Positions 61,701-64,000 of a DNA stretch of 64,000 bases are shown piece by piece. Source of the DNA: Cyclina sinensis (taxonomy: Eukaryota; Mollusca; Bivalvia; Venerida; Veneridae); NCBI GenBank assembly GCA_012932295.1, contig JAAONU010000014.1:20612065-20676064 (forward strand), written 5' to 3'. Under the pieces are notes generated by a model. That model did not search any database. It was not told the DNA's origin and worked only from the letters and a program-made list of their open reading frames with translations. Both the position numbers and the translations under genes were made by a program. Position 1 is the first letter of the stretch; each line of letters opens with the position of its first letter.

Positions 61701-63827
61701 TATAGCTGGACATTTTATCATAACTACGTATGTGTCAGAGAAAAGCACAAACTGGATTGGCTACGTGCAGCAGACAAAAACGTCTATGAGAGACATTGGT
61801 TTTGACAATTCCATTTATAAGTTAATTGGAATCAACCGAACTATATACTATGAGAAAGACGGGAACACTCGAAGTCACTGATCATTGGAAAATGGAAATA
61901 TTACAGAATTCTGCAGCAAGCAACAGCCTGTGAGTGAAATGCTTAAGAGACAGCAAGCTTGCATGACAATTCCTTTATTAAGCATGTTTATAAATAACAC
62001 AGTCGATCTTATGAAGAATGAAGAATGTAATAAAGGCAATTTATTTCAATATCCTGATGTAATTAAATAAATTCTAATTTCAGAAGCAATTTCATGAATC
62101 AGTTAAGACCAAGCAACAATCACTTTCTGATTCAATAATTTTAATGTTTTGTTTTCGAAATACAATATTTTCCTTTATGGACTTGAGAATGATACCAAAG
62201 GATTGGATCAACTTTCTTCATAATTCAGCTAGACTATGTCAAATATTGCGCAAAGCCTTCTATAACCATTTAGTATAAGGTATTAAAAATATGTAAATAC
62301 ATTAATACAAATACGTACAACAACCCCAGTAAAACTACAGGCTTCAAATTCTTGTCATCATGAGAAATAACACACGAACACACTACTTAACAGTAGTTTC
62401 TTATGGGACTAAGTACAACTGAAATATGACACTAAGCCGTGTATTAACAAACGAATAGAACCAAAAGTCAATTTACCTACAATAATTCCCTCCCATAGCT
62501 TGATGCTCGCAAACAAATGGACCCAGTTCAGAAGTTAATTAACCAGTTTCTCTCTTCTACTGTATCAAATAGAAGATAGGAAGTGAATTTCTTCGCGATG
62601 CTTCTATAATCATGCACTACCAGGCATGACTAAATCTGCCTGTTTGACATTTATGTTTCAGGAAACAATGAACAAGCATTTGTGGATTACTCTAGATATT
62701 TTGTAAATACATATTACTTTGTCCTATGTGACATTATTTTAACCCTTAACCTGCTGGAACCGAAAGTGATTAGTGTTTGCCAACAGTACAGAGCCAGGCC
62801 AGCCTGCACATCCGTGCAATCTGACCAGGCTCTATACTGTTGGTAGCTCCATTTTTGTATTTTGATATTGAAATCCCTTAAACTTTGAATGGACTGTTCC
62901 ACTTTCAAAGCTGGGCAAATCCATTACAAAAATTCAGCATGTTCAGGGTTAAGAAACCTGAAATGACAAAGGCACCATAAGACTACACAATATTTATTGT
63001 ATAGAACCATGACCACAGAATGTAGAGGTGAAGACTGAAACAATGAGAACAATAACGGCGATAAAGATAATTTTATCAGACAACTCGGATGTGCGTTACA
63101 TCTATAAATGTCAGGTTTGGCAGTTAAATTCCTCAGGTCGTAACCTGTAGATGCTGCTGGAATGTTACAGCCTATGTATTCCCAAGTTTGGTCTCATTTA
63201 TGTTCAGAAACTGTCACATGAATGATAAATGGTGTAAATTAGAATATATTGGAAGTATCTCATGTGTATTCCTGTTTGATATATTGTTAGACATGCGTTA
63301 CTTAAGATAACAAGAAAACTATAAACAGTAGAATTAAAAGCAGAGCGATTTTAATGGATTTTTTACTTAAAAAAGGAAATAAAATGCATGGCAAAAGCGA
63401 TATTATTATAGAAAATAAAACTTAAACTGCATTAATTTTGTATCAAAAGGCACAAGACCTAAGATTTATTGAAATACTTGATGTTGAATGCGCATTTAGG
63501 TCTTTTTCTAATGAGCTTCAATCTTTTTTATCAACGAAATATGTATAAGACATTTAATTATCCAATTACCCAGTACTTATCCGACAGCATATTAAATGTT
63601 ACAGTCTACGTACAGTGATGCAGAGGGCTGAACATTTAAACAATAAAAGTCGACTGAATGAAACAAAGAAAATAAGCGTTGAGATATAACACACTTACCA
63701 GGATGGTCACAACCCGTGCTGTTCTACCCACCAGTGGGAAAGGATGCGAAATGTTTTCTGAGCTAAACCGTTTCCCAATCTGAAGCCGGGAACCAAAGAT
63801 TTCAGCCTCAGAGTGCCACTCACCAAT
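46605..63827 (-). CDS. Ionotropic glutamate receptor, kainate/AMPA-like; 3' part of the gene
   Basis: Exons 63699-63827, 52655-52858, 50565-51394, 50029-50206 and 46605-46700 join in phase with GT-AG borders. They encode S1 (ligand lobe 1), M1, re-entrant pore loop, M3 with [13 protein letters not shown]2, M4 and a short C-tail. The family forms tetrameric ligand-gated cation channels at synapses. The pore has Q at the Q/R site and an acid four residues on, the calcium-permeable form. Ligand-contact positions: Pro and Arg kept, but the S2 positions equivalent to GluA2 S654, T655 and E705 read G, I and D. The amino-terminal domain and signal peptide lie to the right of the window. An alternative last exon may lie at 45265-45312. 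Intron 52859-63698 is 10.8 kb. Confidence 0.93.
47290..47850 (+). repeat. Tandem-unit element with terminal hairpin
   Basis: About 2.5 units of roughly 170 bp: ACAATATCTAAGCTCTAAGG (47344), AAAATATCTAAGCCCTAGAT (47507) and AAAATTTCTAAACAAC (47647) mark successive copies, and TCTTCTCTTTATAAGCCTGTG matches TCTTCCTTTTATAAGGCTATG. The end has ACGGACGACGGATAAAGTCC, CTCACC and AGCACTTCGTGCT, a perfect 5-bp stem hairpin, then CAGGTGAG. Lies in the intron between the M4 and tail exons. Same layout as 8590 and 16280, different sequence. Confidence 0.7.
47851..50028. other. Intron sequence without recognised feature
   Basis: AT-rich sequence between the tandem-unit element and the M4 exon. Open frames on both strands around 49083-49456 overlap each other and show no family pattern or splice context. 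I see nothing else. Confidence 0.3.
50029..50206 (-). CDS. Glutamate receptor exon: end of S2 and M4
   Basis: 178 nt, completing R then W-W-G-R-R-N-C-P, the typical lead into [14 protein letters not shown], the M4 helix, and [14 protein letters not shown]. Leaves in phase 0, so either downstream terminal exon can follow. Confidence 0.94.
50565..51394 (-). CDS. Glutamate receptor exon: end of S1, M1, pore, M3, most of S2
   Basis: 830 nt. A-P-L-S-I-N-S-E-R (Pro and Arg ligand contacts, Ser where GluA2 has T480), D-F-T-K-P-F-M, M1 ([12 protein letters not shown]), pore [10 protein letters not shown] with Q at the Q/R site, [22 protein letters not shown], then S2 with [16 protein letters not shown] and [10 protein letters not shown]. 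Ends E-N plus two bases of an Arg codon. Confidence 0.96.
51395..52654. other. Glutamate receptor intron, nothing recognised
   Basis: Joins two S1 exons in phase 0. AT-rich, with no repeat, exon or RNA pattern that I can support. Confidence 0.35.
52655..52858 (-). CDS. Glutamate receptor exon: S1 lobe
   Basis: 68 codons, phase 0-0: E-K-P-F-C-M-Y, then [15 protein letters not shown] and [11 protein letters not shown], all standard S1 motifs. The donor is gttagt at 52649-52654. The frame stays open beyond it, and the family pattern fixes the end. Confidence 0.94.
58573..58899. repeat. 33-bp minisatellite, ten copies
   Basis: The unit contains GCATCTACATTGATCATTAC followed by ATTTACCAACAAA. 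Nine full copies and one partial repeat with almost no change; one copy has G for C (near 58829). As 33 is divisible by 3 and the unit lacks stops, long frames are open on both strands, but they have no start or splice context that would make them genes. Confidence 0.95.
59451..59664. mobile_element. MITE with central palindrome, copy 1
   Basis: Ends TTAACCTTTATCCTGCTG and the inverse of CATGGTAAGGATTAA form worn terminal inverted repeats. The core 59495-59550 is a near-perfect palindrome of TAGTACAGACCA and TGGTCTGTACTA around GCACATCCGTGC. Same family as 62739-62953. Non-coding. Confidence 0.7.
60600..62738. other. Intron sequence with one broken open frame
   Basis: At 61660-62070 the plus strand is open for 137 codons apart from a single TGA at 61879-61881, antisense to the receptor gene. 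I recognise no domain in it. The remainder is AT-rich intron. Confidence 0.25.
62739..62953. mobile_element. MITE with central palindrome, copy 2
   Basis: Terminal inverted repeats TTAACCCTTAACCTGCTG and the inverse of CATGTTCAGGGTTAAG. The core 62780-62843 pairs CCAACAGTACAGAGCC with GGCTCTATACTGTTGG around CAGCCTGCACATCCGTGC. Length and parts match copy 1 at 59451. No open frame of note. Confidence 0.75.
63699..63827 (-). CDS. Glutamate receptor exon: entry to S1 lobe
   Basis: 43 codons, phase 0-0: I-G-E-W-H-S-E-A, ending R-T-A-R-V-V-T-I-L, the strand that leads from the amino-terminal domain into S1 of non-NMDA receptors. It runs directly into E-K-P-F-C-M-Y of the next exon. First exon visible in the window. 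Confidence 0.88.
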
Positions 63828-64000
63828 CTATAAATCAATATCAAATTGAAAATGCATAATATCATTTAGTAAATAAACATTTAGATAAGACCATTTGTGT
63901 TATATACGAACTGAATATTGTGAGATAAACTATTTAAAACTGGAGAATTACGATTAATTCAATTGTTTTAAACCAAAAGTGGAATAATTGATAAAAAGTA

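Larger units (their letters stand above)
53630..61710. repeat. Diverged duplicated modules filling the glutamate receptor intron
   Basis: A module with TTCATTWAATTYGTCG, a TCTC-rich stretch, TTTGAATACAAAATC-like and ATTTAAATGAT occurs near 53630, 56697 and 59947. A second module with TACAACAATGAA and GCAAATTGCTGAGAACTG, then ATCATTCTGTCAAACGAT, is near 54190, 59175 and 60480. A third, GATCAAACATCAGATGATAA with ACAAAACCAATTTT, is near 55147 and 61600. Order is kept in part. I read these as old internal duplications of intron sequence, at least three copies. Confidence 0.55.

Overview
This is an AT-rich, intron-rich animal genomic window. The gene content (a large lectin/EGF receptor phosphatase with one domain per phase-1 exon, and an invertebrate non-NMDA glutamate receptor) and the repeats (L1/Tx1-type LINE, P-element/THAP9-like transposase relic, tandem-unit elements ending in GGAC runs, AGGTCAAGGTCA-rich repeats) suggest a mollusc, most likely a bivalve. 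That attribution is inference; I see no marker gene that proves it.

Two protein-coding genes, both on the minus strand, explain nearly all convincing coding signal. Gene 1 (29612 down to 605) is a complete receptor-type protein tyrosine phosphatase. I could follow 32 coding exons, all with GT-AG borders and matching phases, totalling 4197 nt, or 1398 residues plus a stop. Order: signal peptide, one EGF-like module, two tandem F5/8C (fucolectin)-like domains, seven more EGF-like modules, one membrane helix, juxtamembrane linker, an intact catalytic phosphatase domain (C1039, R1045, D1007), a second phosphatase domain with a damaged active site, and a tail ending in Y-A-N-V that looks like the Grb2-binding tail of vertebrate RPTP alpha.

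Gene 2 (63827 down to 46605 or 45265, running off the right edge) is the 3' part of a kainate/AMPA-like ionotropic glutamate receptor. It has the S1 lobe, M1, the pore loop with Q at the Q/R site, M3, the S2 lobe, M4 and one or two candidate C-terminal exons. Several ligand-contact positions differ from glutamate-binding receptors. The amino-terminal domain is outside the window.

The rest is introns and intergenic sequence full of mobile-element remains: a decayed L1-like LINE (about 34.4-40.6 kb), a 5'-truncated LINE with another repeat inserted in it (24.5-26.7 kb), a P-element-like transposase relic (32.4-34.1 kb), a Tc1 fragment (9.7 kb), tRNA-derived SINEs (17.8 and 30.0 kb), a TTAA-flanked MITE (29.1 kb), a pair of palindrome-bearing MITEs (59.5 and 62.8 kb), four tandem-unit elements, a 33-bp minisatellite (58.6 kb) and a glutamate-receptor intron built from diverged internal duplications. 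I found no bacterial-type operon, CRISPR array or rRNA.
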